Shown: in pieces, positions 1 through 10,993 of the stretch
Layout: every line of letters begins with the position of its first letter
How positions within the stretch are numbered: position 1 is the first letter of the stretch
NCBI GenBank assembly: GCA_022606135.1
Contig: JABYQN010000008.1
Location: 496,001-560,000 of the forward strand
Source: Fomes fomentarius
Taxonomy: Eukaryota; Basidiomycota; Agaricomycetes; Polyporales; Polyporaceae
DNA: 64,000 nucleotides
Direction: 5' to 3'
Program-made: the position numbers and the translations under genes
The notes under the pieces: model-generated
Database searches by the model: none
What the model saw: the letters and a program-made list of their open reading frames with translations, nothing else
Told to the model about the DNA's origin: nothing

Positions 1-590
1 GTCGAGTATGCTGTTTTCCAGGAATCTTCAAGACTGAGGAGACACCATTGTATTGTGCTTCTTACAGGACCATTCCGACCTGCGAGGAAAGTTGAGCGTC
101 TCAAGCTGCTTTTTACATTCGAAGAGCCTTACCAGTAGGTGAAGCCATCGTCCGTCATTAGCTGCTCTGGGTGACCGAAAGTAGGAGAACGTTTGCAGAC
201 AGGTGAGGCCATATATCCTAGGTTCAGTTGATGCGTTAGCGCAACTCTAATTTAAGTGATCAAAAGAGGTACACTCAACATTGAGGAGAATACGGCCCCT
301 AAGAACAAAACTCCAAGATTTTTATTCAGGTAACTCTCGGAGAGGTGCAAAGAAGTCATGACTGGAGCCGCTGAATGCTCTGCAGAGACGTGGTTGCTTA
401 TATACATCTAATTCGGGAATCAGCGCGAGATGTCAGTCGGACAGAGTACACAATGATGATGGGAAAGCTTTCATTCGGTCTCTAGAGTAGTTGGGGCATG
501 TACTTGAGCGGTATTCCGTGGCAGATGGGTGATGATAGCTGTCATTCAAGGTGAGATGGATAGCACACGTTGCTATTCTTTCGTGGCACC
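1..590 (-). repeat. Inverted copy of the 11.2-11.8 kb region; 5' end of a DUF6534-like gene running off the window
   Basis: Read on the minus strand, this segment matches roughly 11,235-11,830 of the plus strand base for base over long stretches. Examples are the shared block around 265-305 versus 11,520-11,560 and the block around 1-90 versus 11,735-11,815. The plus-strand copy leads into a DUF6534-like reading frame, so the left edge of the window should hold the 5' part of a diverged sister gene transcribed leftwards. Both copies carry an ATGGCTTCACCTACTGG start-like block followed by GTAAGG. Small indels and substitutions separate the two. I see no intact frame here. Confidence 0.7.
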
Positions 591-2149
591 GAAGAGTAGT
601 ATATTAAGGTTTCAGCAATATACTCTCCATATCCAACCCAATGGTTTGGATCATTCACATCAAGCTAAAGTTTAGTTGGCCTGATGTATCACAACGAAGC
701 TAATGACTCTGACGCCAGATGTGTCATTCACACTCACCGAGGGTTGGTCACAGTGTGCGTTATCCGGGAATATCATGCCCAGCAGCATCGCGTGGGCGAT
801 TTCAACTCAATCTCTAGGGTGTTCTCTGACTTATACACTGCTGTTGGTTCATATTTGCACATATATAAGATCCAGTGTTCTATTCGTGCACATTCTCAGA
901 CTGGCAGGACAGTCAGACGAGGTCAGCCATCACACTCTCCAGCGACATTGCGGGAACATCCCGGACCGCACGTTTGTACCGTATCACAGGCGACTGTGCA
1001 GCCACCGACGGTGGGCACGCGCAGTCATAGTGGCTTCACGTCAGGCTAAGTGGGATGACATTTGACTGTTTCTTGTGTGTATGCCCTTGTTAGACTCATC
1101 CGCACCTAGCCCCCGTCATTCCCACAACATAAACTTGACTGTTCGTGCAGCGCCAGCGCATACTCAAAATATCGTCACGGCATCTTTAGATCATTCTCAT
1201 GATTGTCCTGGCTGAACGCCCGCCTTAGTAGCCAGTCACTGAGCTGGCAAGAGATCTGGAGCATCGGCTTTCTCCACTTGCTACCGGAGTTCACACATCT
1301 GAAGCGATTGTGAGTACTATCCCCGCAAAAATGTGCCTGCTGCTAGCTATCCTTATCTAACATCTGTTGCACCTTCCGACTCTTCGCTGTCGTCACGCCC
1401 ATGATCATGTTGTTTTACCCACTCATGGACCATTAGTTGCTCCTGCTCGCCATCGACTGTTCTCACTTCGCTATTCCCTCATATTGACGTCGAAAGAGTC
1501 ATGGCCTTGGCTGTACATGTAGGAGTGCGGCGACAAACCCGGACAACTTGCCCTGTGTACTCCGCTACGTCGAGTCGTACCAGGTTTCAAGAAAGCGTAT
1601 CTTGTAGCTCTCATGCATAGTGCACTGTTGCAGAGAATGAGGATATGCCGGTTTGAACGACGCGAGTGAGGTTGAATGGACGTATGTGGGTTCTCAGTGA
1701 GTCAGGCCGGGAAGAGATGATTGAACGGCTGACAATAAAAGAGTCCTTCGTGCTGATGCATAATTGCATCTCGAGAAGAATGCGGGTGTTATATACCACA
1801 ACCTGAGAGTTCCCCGGATATCCGGAAGCAGTGCGGCGTGTTCAACATGGATGTTACGGATGAATGATTACTCACAGCATCCAGGACATTTGCAGCGCTC
1901 GCCAACGCGTGCACAAGTGTTAGTCAGCTAACCCTCCCCGAGCCGATGGACGACACGGAGGCTGGTGAGCGCGAGAGACGGTGTGCGGATCGGGCAATTC
2001 CCGACGGGTGGCAACAGGTGGCAACATCAGTACTGATGTGATTGACTGCGCAAGTCTGACTAACCCCTGACTTCGGTGCGAATCGGAACACGGTGCCACA
2101 GTCCGCCTCCAGTGTATCTATCCCCAGTCAATCACCCTCACTGTCGACC
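591..2149. other. Gene-poor stretch with degenerate repeat
   Basis: No frame here shows domain-like or splice-consistent coding sequence. Positions about 1,440-1,640 are a diverged direct copy of about 10,600-10,805: both share a CCTGCTCGCCA block, a GACGTCGAAAGA block and a CTGCAGAGAATGAGGAT-like end. This adds to the repeat network described for 9.8-16.4 kb. The last 150 bases are presumably promoter and 5' UTR of the lipase-like gene. Confidence 0.5.
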
Positions 2150-4418
2150 ATGACCTCAACGACCTCCATCCCGACGTATACCGCGGCCTGGAGTTCCGGC
2201 TACGATGGTACGCGGTTCTACACTCGAACGTACACCGCATCGTCTCCGCGCGCAGTTGTGCTCTTCGTCCATGGCTTCGCCGAGCACATCGCGCGTTATG
2301 AGTGGGCGCACGGTGTATATGCATCGAAGGGCATCACAGTCTTCACCTACGACCAGCGCGGCTTTGGAAGGACCGCGCTCGACAAGGACAAGAAGAGCAA
2401 GGACAGCGCATACGCGAAGACGAGCTGGCACGACCAGTTCAGCGATATCGAGTTCTGGCTGAAGCATTTGAAGAAAGAGTATCCGGAGCTACCGCTGTTC
2501 CTCATGGGTCACTCTATGGTGCGTACTCGCCAATATATGCACCCGCCTACTCACGGCGGACATGTATATGTGCACATGTACTCGGTCGAAATAGGGAGGT
2601 GGGCTTGTTCTTGGATTCGCAACGCGCACCATCCCTGCGCCGGAGAAGGAGACCCTATCCTTGCTCTCCGGGGTCGTCGCTTCAAGCCCGCTCATTCTCC
2701 AGACGACGCCCGCGTCTAGAATGGCGCGGTTCGTTGGAGGGAAGCTCAGCGGAGTGCTTCCCAGCTTGCTTATCCCCGCCCCGATCCCCGTCGAGGTGAG
2801 TGTATGCGTGCTTCGATGCTCATACATCGGCTAATGAACGACATTCTCCGCTTTCCTTCGTGTTCACGATCTCTCTTCTTTTGACACTCCGCGGCTTCAT
2901 CTCCATGGCTTCTGTAGGACCTCTCGCATGACTCGGTGGCAAATGCCCTAAACACGAACGACCCGTGGATTATCCAGAAGGGTTCGCTGAAGGGATTGCA
3001 TGATATGCTTAGCGGGGTACGTCTTCTATTCCAATACTTCGCCGTCCGTTCTTTCTTCGCGGCAATCTCGTTACCAGACGGGATACTTAGCGAGATGCGC
3101 CCTACACGAACAAACATGGCGGTCGAGAAACAGAGCCGAAGTTTAGCCCATGCCGTCTAGTGACTGTCGTATAGACCGGTGCTCGTATGGCGCTTAGGGC
3201 CCCTCTGCTCACCGCTAGCCCGAGGACTGAGTGTATTTATGGCTCAACAAGGGTCCAGTGAATTGTTCCGACATCGGTAGGAAGATATGCCTCGTCTATC
3301 CTCACTAGACGGTGTGGATTTGGCGATGTCTCCGGCATGGCGCTGCCACTCCCGTGCGGCGGAGTCCTTCTAGATCCTCCTCATATAACCTCTATGGAGT
3401 CTTCATGGGCCTCTGAGGCTGGCCTGGCACACCTGCTCACTAGTCATCGCTTCCGACAGGGTGAGCAACTTCTATGGAGCAATTACAAGCATTGGCCCCG
3501 CGATCTTCCGGTGAGCACCTACTATCCCCGTCTCGCAGTCAGATGAAACTGATGGCGCCTCCCTCTGTAGCTCTTCATCGTTCACGGAGATGCCGACAAG
3601 GTATGTGATTATTATACGTCGAATTTCCGTGAGGGACGGCTCTGCGATATTATGACTTGGTTGGAAAGTCGGACGCCGCCCTCGTGTACCTCTTCTCTTG
3701 ATGATGGGTCGGCCGGGAGGCGGAGGTGCATGTTGTTCTGCAGAGTGCGGTCAGTGCACTGGACGACATGGGGCTAGGCCCCTCGCGTCCCTCGAACCGT
3801 TCATCGGGGCGAGGTACACGATGTCGCCGCCGGACGCCGTCAGACGCGGTCTGCAGAACATAGACGCCGTAAGGGTCGGTGCCGCCTCTATTCAACGCCA
3901 AGTGATTTCTTCGGTGTTGATTGTACGGTAGTTTAGCTCATCAGGACAAAATATACATTTTTCTGTTTACTTGATTCATACCACCTCTTCATGTGCTACG
4001 CTCTTTCCGAGCAACCTTTATTCCTTTGTGCGTGATGCTTCCTGGTATTTCGCAATTTCTGCAAGTCCTATATCAAGTCGCTACTTGCTCCAACCTCCTT
4101 TGTCGCTGCGCCGCCTCCGTGTCCGTTGACGACAGCTCATAAAGTTCGCTTCTAGGTTACCTCGTTCAAGGCGTCGCGAGAATTCTTTGGAAAGGTTGAC
4201 GCAGTGGATAAAGAATTCAAGCCGTTCGAGGTGCGTCGTCCGGTGCCTTGTACGACTCGCACGAGGGCTGATTGCATCACTGGTAGGGTGGATTCCACGA
4301 GCTGATACATGAACCCGAGGGAGTGAAGGAGAAGTTTGTGGACGAGTGTATTTTGTGGATAGTGAAACATGTCGAGTCGTCTGGGCGGAGGTCGCCCATT
4401 TCGGGGGCCAAGTTGTGA
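2150..4418 (+). CDS. Monoglyceride lipase-like serine hydrolase (alpha/beta-hydrolase)
   Basis: Predicted to hydrolyse monoacylglycerols to glycerol and fatty acid. Seven exons: 2150-2518, 2595-2795, 2918-3016, 3460-3510, 3571-3600, 4156-4230, 4287-4418; 318 residues, close to the usual ~300-315 of the family. The nucleophile elbow GHSMGG spans the exon 1/2 junction (Ser122). Asp249 in VHGDADKVTS and His279 in GGFHELIHEP complete the catalytic triad. VLFVHGFAEH near residue 45 is the oxyanion-hole region. The frame opens upstream at a GTG, but the first ATG in frame is 2150, in good context and matching the family's N-terminus. Introns 3 and 5 are long (443 and 555 nt) while the others are 56-122 nt. 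It lies head-to-tail upstream of the RNA-binding protein gene. A decayed paralogue fragment is found near 16.1 kb. Family is certain; substrate is inferred. Confidence 0.92.
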
Positions 4419-4775
4419 TGGTGAATTGTATTTCCGGGATATTTGTTGATAGAGGACTATGCCCTTGTCGGCAGGTGGTCCGTGCGGTCGCGTGGGATGG
4501 TGATCGCCAATGGCCATCAGGAGCTCAGAGCCGCGCTCAGCTTGTTGTCGTTTCTGCTCTCAACCCATTTCGCTGTCTCTTCCTTCTTCGCGCGGGTGGG
4601 CAGCTCACTTCGTTCTCAAGAGCTTTATTATCCCTCACACCGCTCGCACTCGCTCCCTTTTTGTGCGTGTCTTTTTCTGCCCCCACATTCCTTTGCCAGT
4701 CGACACGCCCGTCCTCGCCTTCGCTCTCTGACTCCATTCTCTCCTTTCTCGACCTCCTCTACCCTCATTCTCGCC

Positions 4776-7421
4776 ATGGAAGAATCCCAGACCGCGTTCG
4801 CGTCCCAGTACCAACCGTACACAGGCTTCGAGATCGATATGATGAAGGTCAGCTCCCCTTGCCCCCTCTCGCCCATCCCTCGGCGTGCAGGCCCCATGAC
4901 GGATCCATCCTAACTCCCTCCGTCCGCCAGCAGAGGTCCATGGAAACCGTCGGCGGCCCCGACGCGAAAAAGGCCCGTTGGTCGCCTACATCATTTGGCG
5001 CGGCCGCCGCTGCCAACGGCGCGAACGGGCTCGCGGCCAATGCCAGCGCAGCATCCGGCACCCGCAACGATGCGTTCGCTAACTACGGCTACGGCCCCCA
5101 GGCTGGTATCGCACAGAATGGTGGGTACAACAACTCGCCGTCCCCTGCCGCCGCCTTCAACGGGAACCCGCTCTACTCGACCCCGACGCTCACCCTCAAC
5201 ACTGCCGTGGCGAGCAACGGTATGCCGTCCCAGATGAGCCCCAACACCGCTGGCCCCTACACGCCACAGAACCAGCAGCCTCAGTCCGCGAACCCGAACA
5301 GCGCGAACCCGTACAACTTCAACGGATACAACATGTTGGGCATGGGTCTCCCGACCATGGGCGTTCTTGGCGGGTTCGGGTACAACGGCCAGATGGCAGC
5401 GAACTTTGCTCAAGTGAGTTCACCGTATCTCGTATGTTTTTTCCCCTTGTCCGTTCTCCCCATATTCGCTCTCTCTCTGCTTCGTGCCACGCAACTGTGC
5501 TGGAGGGTGCCGACCTTATCGGAAACATGTTACGTAACTTGTTTCCAGACTTTCCTCGCTAGAGACTGCTGGCCAGGATACGTGTTTCCCGATGCTCGTC
5601 TCCTGATCCACGTTTTATTGGGCGCACAATTCTTTGTTTTCGCCGTCGTCGGAGGCGCGTCCAATATTCGTGATTCATCATCATCTGAAACGAATGGAGC
5701 CATTACGGCGCCGCAGCGAGGGCGTGTGTTGCGCTATCTATGCCTACCGCTGCGTTCCCAACGTAGTCTGCTGCTTTGCTTGAGAGCAACTCCCAGTGGA
5801 TGCAATGCTGATATCTCTGTCACCGCAGCAAATGAACCAACGCCTCCCTTCCCTGACTATCCCGTCTCCTGCCGCGTCGCCCTACTCCCCTGCTGCGATC
5901 ACCGCCGCGCTCTCAGCTCAGAATAACACGACTGCTCGCACGGTCTACGTTGGCAACCTCCCGGCAACCGCCTCTGTGGACGAGCTGCTTAACCTCGTCC
6001 ACTTCGGCCCCCTCGAGTCTATCCGCGTGCTTCCTGAGAAGTCTTGTGTCTTCCTGTCGTTCCTTGACGGTGCGACGGCAGCAGCATTCCACGCGGATGC
6101 ACTTATCAAGAAGCTCTCCCTCCACGGGCAGGAGTTGAAGATCGGCTGGGGAAAACCTTCGCCTGTTCCTAGCCAGGTGGCGCTCGCGATCCAGCAGAGC
6201 AATGCGAGCCGGAATGTGTACTTGGGTGGTCTCGACGAGAATATGACGGAGGAGCAGCTTCGGGACGACTTGAGTCGATTCGGTCTGATCGACCAGGTCA
6301 AAATCGTGCGGGACAAGAACATTGGCTTCGTGCACTTCTTGAGCATCTCGACTGCGACGAAAGTCGTCAACACGCTCCCTACGGAGCCCGCCTGGGCGGG
6401 CAAGCGCGTGAACTACGGCAAGGACCGATGCGCTTACATCCCGAAGTCGCAGCAGGCGGCGGCGCAGGCTGCGCAAGCTGCTGCTGCACAGTCACTCGTC
6501 GCGCAATCTGCGGCACTCTCCCCTATCACCGGCAACAACCCCTTCGCATCGCCGTTGACGCCATACATGCCCTTCTCGCCCGACGCTCTGACGAGCCTTG
6601 CGGGCGGCCAGGGTCTTAACAGGACTGTGTATCTCGGCAACATTCACCCGGAGACGACGACAGAGGACTTGTGCAACGCGATCCGCGGTGGCGTCCTGCA
6701 GAGCTTGCGTTATATGCAAGACAAGCACATTGCTGTATGCCACATCAAGTCTTGCTGTTGACCCGCACTGACACCGTCTGTTTGGCAGTTCGTGACGTTC
6801 GTCGATCCCGCTGCGGCGCTCACCTTCTTCCAGGTGGCGTCGTACCAGGGACTGACGCTTAACAACCGTCGCCTGAAGATCGGTTGGGGAAAGAACTCGG
6901 GCCCGCTTCCGCCTGCGCTTGCGTTGGCGGTGCACTCGGGTGCTACCCGCAACGTCTACGTTGGCAACATCGAGGACTTCGACACGTTCACGGAAGAGAA
7001 GCTCAAGCGAGACTTCGGCGAGTACGGCGAGATTGAGCTTGTGAACTTCCTGAAGGAGAAGTGAGTCGTCGATCTGTCGATCCCCCATGTCGCGTGCGCT
7101 GCAGGAAGCTGATCCCGTGATAGGAACTGCGCGTTCGTGAACTTTACGAATGTCGCGAACGCGATCAAGGCGATCGACGGGGTCAAGAACAAGCCCGACT
7201 ACGCGAATCTGCGCATCGCGCACGGCAAGGATAGGTGCGCGAACCCGCCCCGTTCGGGCCCGCAGGGTGGATCTGGGGGCAGGAGGGGAGGCGGACAGTC
7301 GCAGCCCCCAAGCGCGATTGAGCCTCCCGAGGGCGACAATCCGTTGAAGGGGGATAACGGAATAAAGGAGGAGGCCGTCGAGACCGACCTCCCGTCTGGC
7401 GAAGTAGAGGCGTCCGCATAA
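4776..7421 (+). CDS. MRN1: Mrn1/Nrd1-like RNA-binding protein with four RRM domains
   Basis: Post-transcriptional regulator that binds mRNA; the yeast relatives (S. cerevisiae Mrn1, S. pombe Nrd1) influence transcript stability and developmental timing. Five exons: 4776-4847, 4931-5413, 5829-6734, 6789-7060, 7124-7421; 676 residues. The N-terminal ~215 residues are rich in Ala, Asn, Pro and Ser and probably disordered. RRMs lie at about 222-297, 313-385, 453-525 and 541-620. Each has a clear RNP2 (VYVGNLP, VYLGGL, VYLGNI, VYVGNI), and KIGWGK/HGKDRC stretches follow the domains, as in the family. The C-terminus is Gly/Gln/Pro-rich. The start ATG has a CGCC context after a ~150 nt pyrimidine-rich leader. 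The first intron opens with the less common GTCAGC, and the second is 415 nt. The orthologue call is by domain order and sequence feel, not by search. Confidence 0.93.
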
Positions 7422-8524
7422 GAGTGGAGAGAACCTTGACATGAGATACGACATCGAACAAACCATACCCCGCGTACATTGTATCATCCGGTGGCTGCTT
7501 GGATACCCCTCCCTCGTCTGTATATCGTGCTCTCGCCTCTCGCTCGCCGAACGATGCCTCTCACAATGCTCTGCCAATGTACTACCTCCGCCATTCAGCA
7601 AAACCTCGATCCTCCCCGTAATAGTCAACGTTGGCCACGCCCTGCTCATTCTTCCTTGCTCGACGACTTACTCCACGCATAGTGTGGGCGGTGTGGGGTG
7701 TTGTGCGTGCGGACGGCGAACGGGTACTCCGAGCGCGCGGACCTTGGGCTATTGGTTGCTCGTTCTTTATCAACTTGCCATTCCTCTCTCGCCTCTTTCT
7801 TCTCCTCTCTTGTCTCCTTCGTTCCGATTCAAACTGTCGCTACCCACTCCGCCCCCAAACCCCTTCTTTTCGACTTTCTTGTTTCTTCTTCCGTTTTTGT
7901 TTTCCTTATTGTCACTCCGTCACACCAGTGTAAGTAGGCGCGCACGGGCGGCCCTCTTGGCCAGCAGGCGCCCGTCACCCTTGTCGCTTTTGTCGCAGTG
8001 TGCCTCGGTACCCATATATGCATGTCCTCTGTTCCGCTGATCCTCCTCCGTCTCCGTCTCTCGCGCCGTACAATTGTGCAACATAAACCCTGAGGCCTGA
8101 TGGTCATCGACTAGTAGTCCTGTCTGCGCATTTTCTCTCTCTCTCTCTCTCCTCTGATTGATACCGGTACTATACTCCTCTCTCTGGCCGTTAGTGCGAT
8201 CGATGCAGGTGCTATAGCGATGCAGTAATCTTGCGTGTATCTCACACATAGTCTCTCTACGTCGAAGTAGCAATCGAGTTTCTCTTTCCTCTCTCTCTCT
8301 CACACACACACACGCACTCTCCGTGTTCTGAGATCTGGTTCATTTGGAGGTTTGACTTTGTGGACTGGTCCGCAGTCTGGGAGCGAATTAGCAGGTGAGT
8401 GTGTCGTCGTCGTACTTTGCGTGTTAACGTCCAGGCTAGCTAGCGGATGGCTCAATCTCTACCGCAGGCTTGTTGAATATCATGTATTCGTTCGAATCCG
8501 CGGATTCAGTCGCCTTCATGTCAG
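7422..8524. other. 3' flank of the RRM gene; pyrimidine-rich, no gene seen
   Basis: This stretch holds the likely 3' UTR of the RRM gene followed by long CT-rich runs around 7,780-8,300, including a short (TC)n at about 8,131-8,152 and a (CA)n at about 8,302-8,313. Several long frames exist only because the sequence is so pyrimidine-rich. None shows domain-like content. Confidence 0.5.
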
Positions 8525-8532
8525 TCTTGGGA
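8525..8532. repeat. Target-site duplication, left (TCTTGGGA)
   Basis: Eight bases, TCTTGGGA, directly outside the left terminal inverted repeat. The identical octamer lies directly outside the right repeat at 9707-9714. Eight-base duplication is the signature of hAT-superfamily insertion. Confidence 0.9.
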
Positions 8533-8549
8533 TAGTGTTGCCGTGGAGT
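8533..8549 (+). repeat. Left terminal inverted repeat of the hAT element
   Basis: TAGTGTTGCCGTGGAGT, the exact reverse complement of 9690-9706. A subterminal GCACTCCGGAGTGC palindrome follows at 8555-8568. Confidence 0.9.
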
Positions 8550-9245
8550 CAGAGCACTCCGGAGTGCAGACCACTCTGCTCCGACCGGCATCTCGGCTTG
8601 TCACTCCATCAGCACTCCGACAGCAACCGAGATGTCGCGATTTCGGGTGAGCGTTTAATACTCGGCTGGCTTTCCTCAGGCTGACCGCAAATCGCGGTCA
8701 CGTTCACAAACACGACGCGGTCATTTCACGCGTCTACCATTTGAGCTTACCTCCTTCTAGTCGTCTTTTCACCTGTCCGCTCCCTCCCGCTGTCTGTTTG
8801 ATTCTACTAGATCTACCTGGTCTCTGTCTCATTACGGTTAGTTTTTAGATCCCTTTAGGGCAAACATTTGAGGCTCGGGTAGCACCGTTGGGTAGATATA
8901 GGTACCTCCTCCCAGTCGGCTCAATAGTAGGGTCCAAATTATAATTCTTGGCTTGCCTGTGGGCAAGTATAATAAGTATTTTGAGCACTCTCAGGACACC
9001 GGTCGTCTCACTCATGTCAGATCAGTACTGCGAAACCTGCAGTTCACTTAGTGACTCTATGTGTAACACACTACTTGGTCCCGAACTCACATCCGTGTTA
9101 ACACCATCACCCTCTACTCCTCTTCAGTCTCAACCCTTGTGTACAAACTCTGCACAGAACCCAAGGCATTTTCCACCAGCATATCCAGTTCAGCACTTGT
9201 TCGACACTCCTCCATCTCAGAATCCCTATCCACCTCCTGGAGTCT

Positions 9246-9479
9246 TTGCTGGCCTCCGAACGAGTCTTATCATCAAGCAAGGAGACCGATAGGCTCCGTC
9301 AATCTTGTGGTGCTATGATGGAGGTTCTTCAGGTTGTCAAGTATTCACTCAAACAACGACTTCGGGAGGGTGTAGGACCTCGACTTCTCAGCAAACCCGA
9401 GGATTTACTACAAGATGACGAGATTACTGAGTTCCTACCCATCCTTCCTACCACATTTGATGATCACACTGACGACTAG
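9246..9479 (+). pseudogene. hAT transposase C-terminal (dimerisation domain) remnant
   Basis: The frame reads SERVLSSSKETD, followed by a Met-Met-Glu-Val-Leu-Gln-Val block and KYSLKQRLRE. This corresponds to the S-ERVFSSSKETD...LSP-MME-LQ-LK-...-RL pattern that closes fungal hAT transposases. It ends in an acidic tail and a TAG stop at 9477-9479. There is no ATG start at the 5' end and no RNase-H-like catalytic core in the element. An overlapping frame at 8948-9292 may hold scrambled upstream parts. Identification is by motif recall. A profile search for the Dimer_Tnp_hAT domain would settle it. Confidence 0.7.
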
Positions 9480-9689
9480 ACGAGTAATGGCACTCAAGCA
9501 GCCATTCTATACTATACAGTACAATCTATATATTCCTACGACGAATGCAATCGAGACTCGAGTACTGCGAGCGCCATCGAAATAGATCCTTCCATATGTG
9601 GTGAATTACGTGAGCAATCGCCTACGCTCCAAGGCACTCCGGAGTACAGCGGAGTCTGATTGCCGACACTCCAGAGGGACTCCGACTCC

Positions 9690-9706
9690 ACTCCACGGCA
9701 ACACTA
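9690..9706 (-). repeat. Right terminal inverted repeat of the hAT element
   Basis: ACTCCACGGCAACACTA, the perfect inverse of the left repeat. It is followed at once by the second copy of the duplication, TCTTGGGA (9707-9714). Confidence 0.9.
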
Positions 9707-9714
9707 TCTTGGGA

Positions 9715-10848
9715 AGGGGTGTGTGGTCTTGTGTCCGCCGCAGTAACACTGCCTAAAGGCGATACTTGCAGGTGTAGTCCCCGTCGTATGTTAATCATAT
9801 AATTATCGATCGTTGACTACCATCCCCAGCGTCTCGTCACCTTAAGATGAAGTAGTAGGCATACGCGAGCGGCCAGGAACGTAGGACCCTGACATGGGTG
9901 TAAACGGCGTCAGAGTCTGCGGGCCAGGTGTTTGTTACAGCATCGCAACACGCGCAAAGGCGGTCACGGATGGACCAACACCATGGAAGAGAACCACTCA
10001 ATGTCCGCATGTCACCTGGTCACGCCAGTTGGTTTTGCAGTACGTGCTCAGGCTCCTGCCCATGCCGGTCCGCCCGAACCCGCGCTAGTCGGACTGTTCC
10101 CACACGATGATGTGCGCCCATTCGTAGTAAAGCCCGAGGAGGCGGGTTGCGACGATTCCACTGGATGCGAAGCCATCGTGGTGGGTGTTGCAGTCGTTGC
10201 AATCGTCTTGGGCCCGTGAGTGGTGGTATCCAGAGCTAGTGGTAGAGGTGAGCACGAACTGTAGTCTGCGGTTGAAGTGCAAGCTATGAAATCCGCACAA
10301 CACTCACGGATGGAACCACGACAGCGTACTAGGTAGCAGGCCACGTCATGCTCGGTTAAATATAGTATAGCCGCAGTACAAGGTTTGCAGGGCATGATGT
10401 GTCGGAGAGACTGCACCAACAACATTTTCAGTCAGAGAAGAGTGGCGCAACTTTAGGGCTCGAACGTTATCAAGTTCCCACTCAACCTTAACTGACCGGT
10501 ATTCGGGAATACGCAGCTTGATTCCAAAACAATGGCACATGCGTGCCAGGTTCAATTTGGACTAGCAGTAGCCTCTCGTCGCATGGCAAGAACAGAAGGT
10601 GTTTGCCCCTGCTCGCCAACGATATTTCCGCAACATGTTCTCACCATATTCTCCTTCACATCGACGTCGAAAGATCATGGCCGCAGTCAGTGTAGCGACC
10701 ACCCAGACAACTTCTTTTCCCGCGTCCTCCGCTCGGTAGAGTTGTGCCAGGTGTCAAGGTGTATCTTGAAGGTTTGATATATAACGCACTGCTGCAGAGA
10801 ATGAGGATGAGATGAGATGACGTACACTGTGATCAGTCTTGTTGTAGG
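9715..10848. repeat. Mosaic of decayed duplicated segments
   Basis: No intact gene. Positions ~9,810-10,090 are a diverged direct copy of ~13,920-14,350: shared blocks include GAGCGGCCAGGAA, TTACAGCATCGCAACACGCGCA and GCCGGTCCGCCCGA. Positions ~10,326-10,500 are an inverted copy of ~15,865-16,050, sharing blocks around GGCCACGTCATGCTCGGT and GTATAGCCGCAGTACAAGG. On the minus strand, 10,240-10,090 resembles the lipase-fragment segment at 16.13-16.24 kb. The pattern is of old duplications later rearranged. Confidence 0.6.
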
Positions 10849-10904
10849 CACTGTCGGTGGGGCGGTGTGCTGTTGATCAACAGCACACCGCCCCACCGAC
10901 AGTG
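10849..10904. repeat. Perfect 56-bp palindrome (28-bp arms, no spacer)
   Basis: Reading outward from the centre (10876/10877, TGTTGA|TCAACA), all 28 base pairs match, ending CACTG...CAGTG. The next outer pair mismatches. It can form a cruciform or long hairpin. It lies 46 bp before a (TC)20 tract. Confidence 0.95.
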
Positions 10905-10948
10905 AAGCTATGGTATCGCACGCCGGATGGCCTCACAAGTTCGGAACT

Positions 10949-10950
<2 letters not shown>

Positions 10951-10990
<40 letters not shown>
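10951..10990. repeat. (TC)20 microsatellite
   Basis: An uninterrupted TC dinucleotide run of about 40 bp, close to the 56-bp palindrome. Confidence 0.95.

Positions 10991-10993
<3 letters not shown>

Larger units (their letters stand above)
8533..9706 (+). mobile_element. Internally deleted hAT-superfamily DNA transposon
   Basis: A 1,174-bp unit bounded by perfect 17-bp terminal inverted repeats (8533-8549 and 9690-9706, TAGTGTTGCCGTGGAGT) and by an exact 8-bp target-site duplication. The end pentamer TAGTG fits the hAT consensus YARNG. Subterminal regions on both sides are dense in short ACTCC/GGAGT motifs in both orientations (8556-8612; 9630-9692), as expected for transposase-binding sites. 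Inside, only the C-terminal dimerisation part of a transposase survives. Autonomous elements of this superfamily are usually 2.5-5 kb, so this copy is a deletion derivative that needs transposase from elsewhere. The intact duplication and repeats suggest a fairly recent insertion. Confidence 0.9.

Noticed and set aside
2093..2149. N-terminal extension of the lipase-like protein
   Set aside because: The frame opens with GTG. The first ATG is at 2150 and fits the family start.
4346..5926. 526-codon continuous frame over the lipase end and the RRM gene's first exons
   Set aside because: It starts at a non-meaningful ATG inside the lipase last exon and reads through the leader and two introns of the RRM gene. 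The spliced four-RRM model explains the conserved parts.
6492..7649. 385-codon minus-strand frame
   Set aside because: Antisense shadow of the RRM exons, Arg-rich and without domains.
7441..8040. 199-codon frame rich in Leu, Ser and Pro
   Set aside because: Arises from a pyrimidine-rich 3' flank; no splice or domain support.
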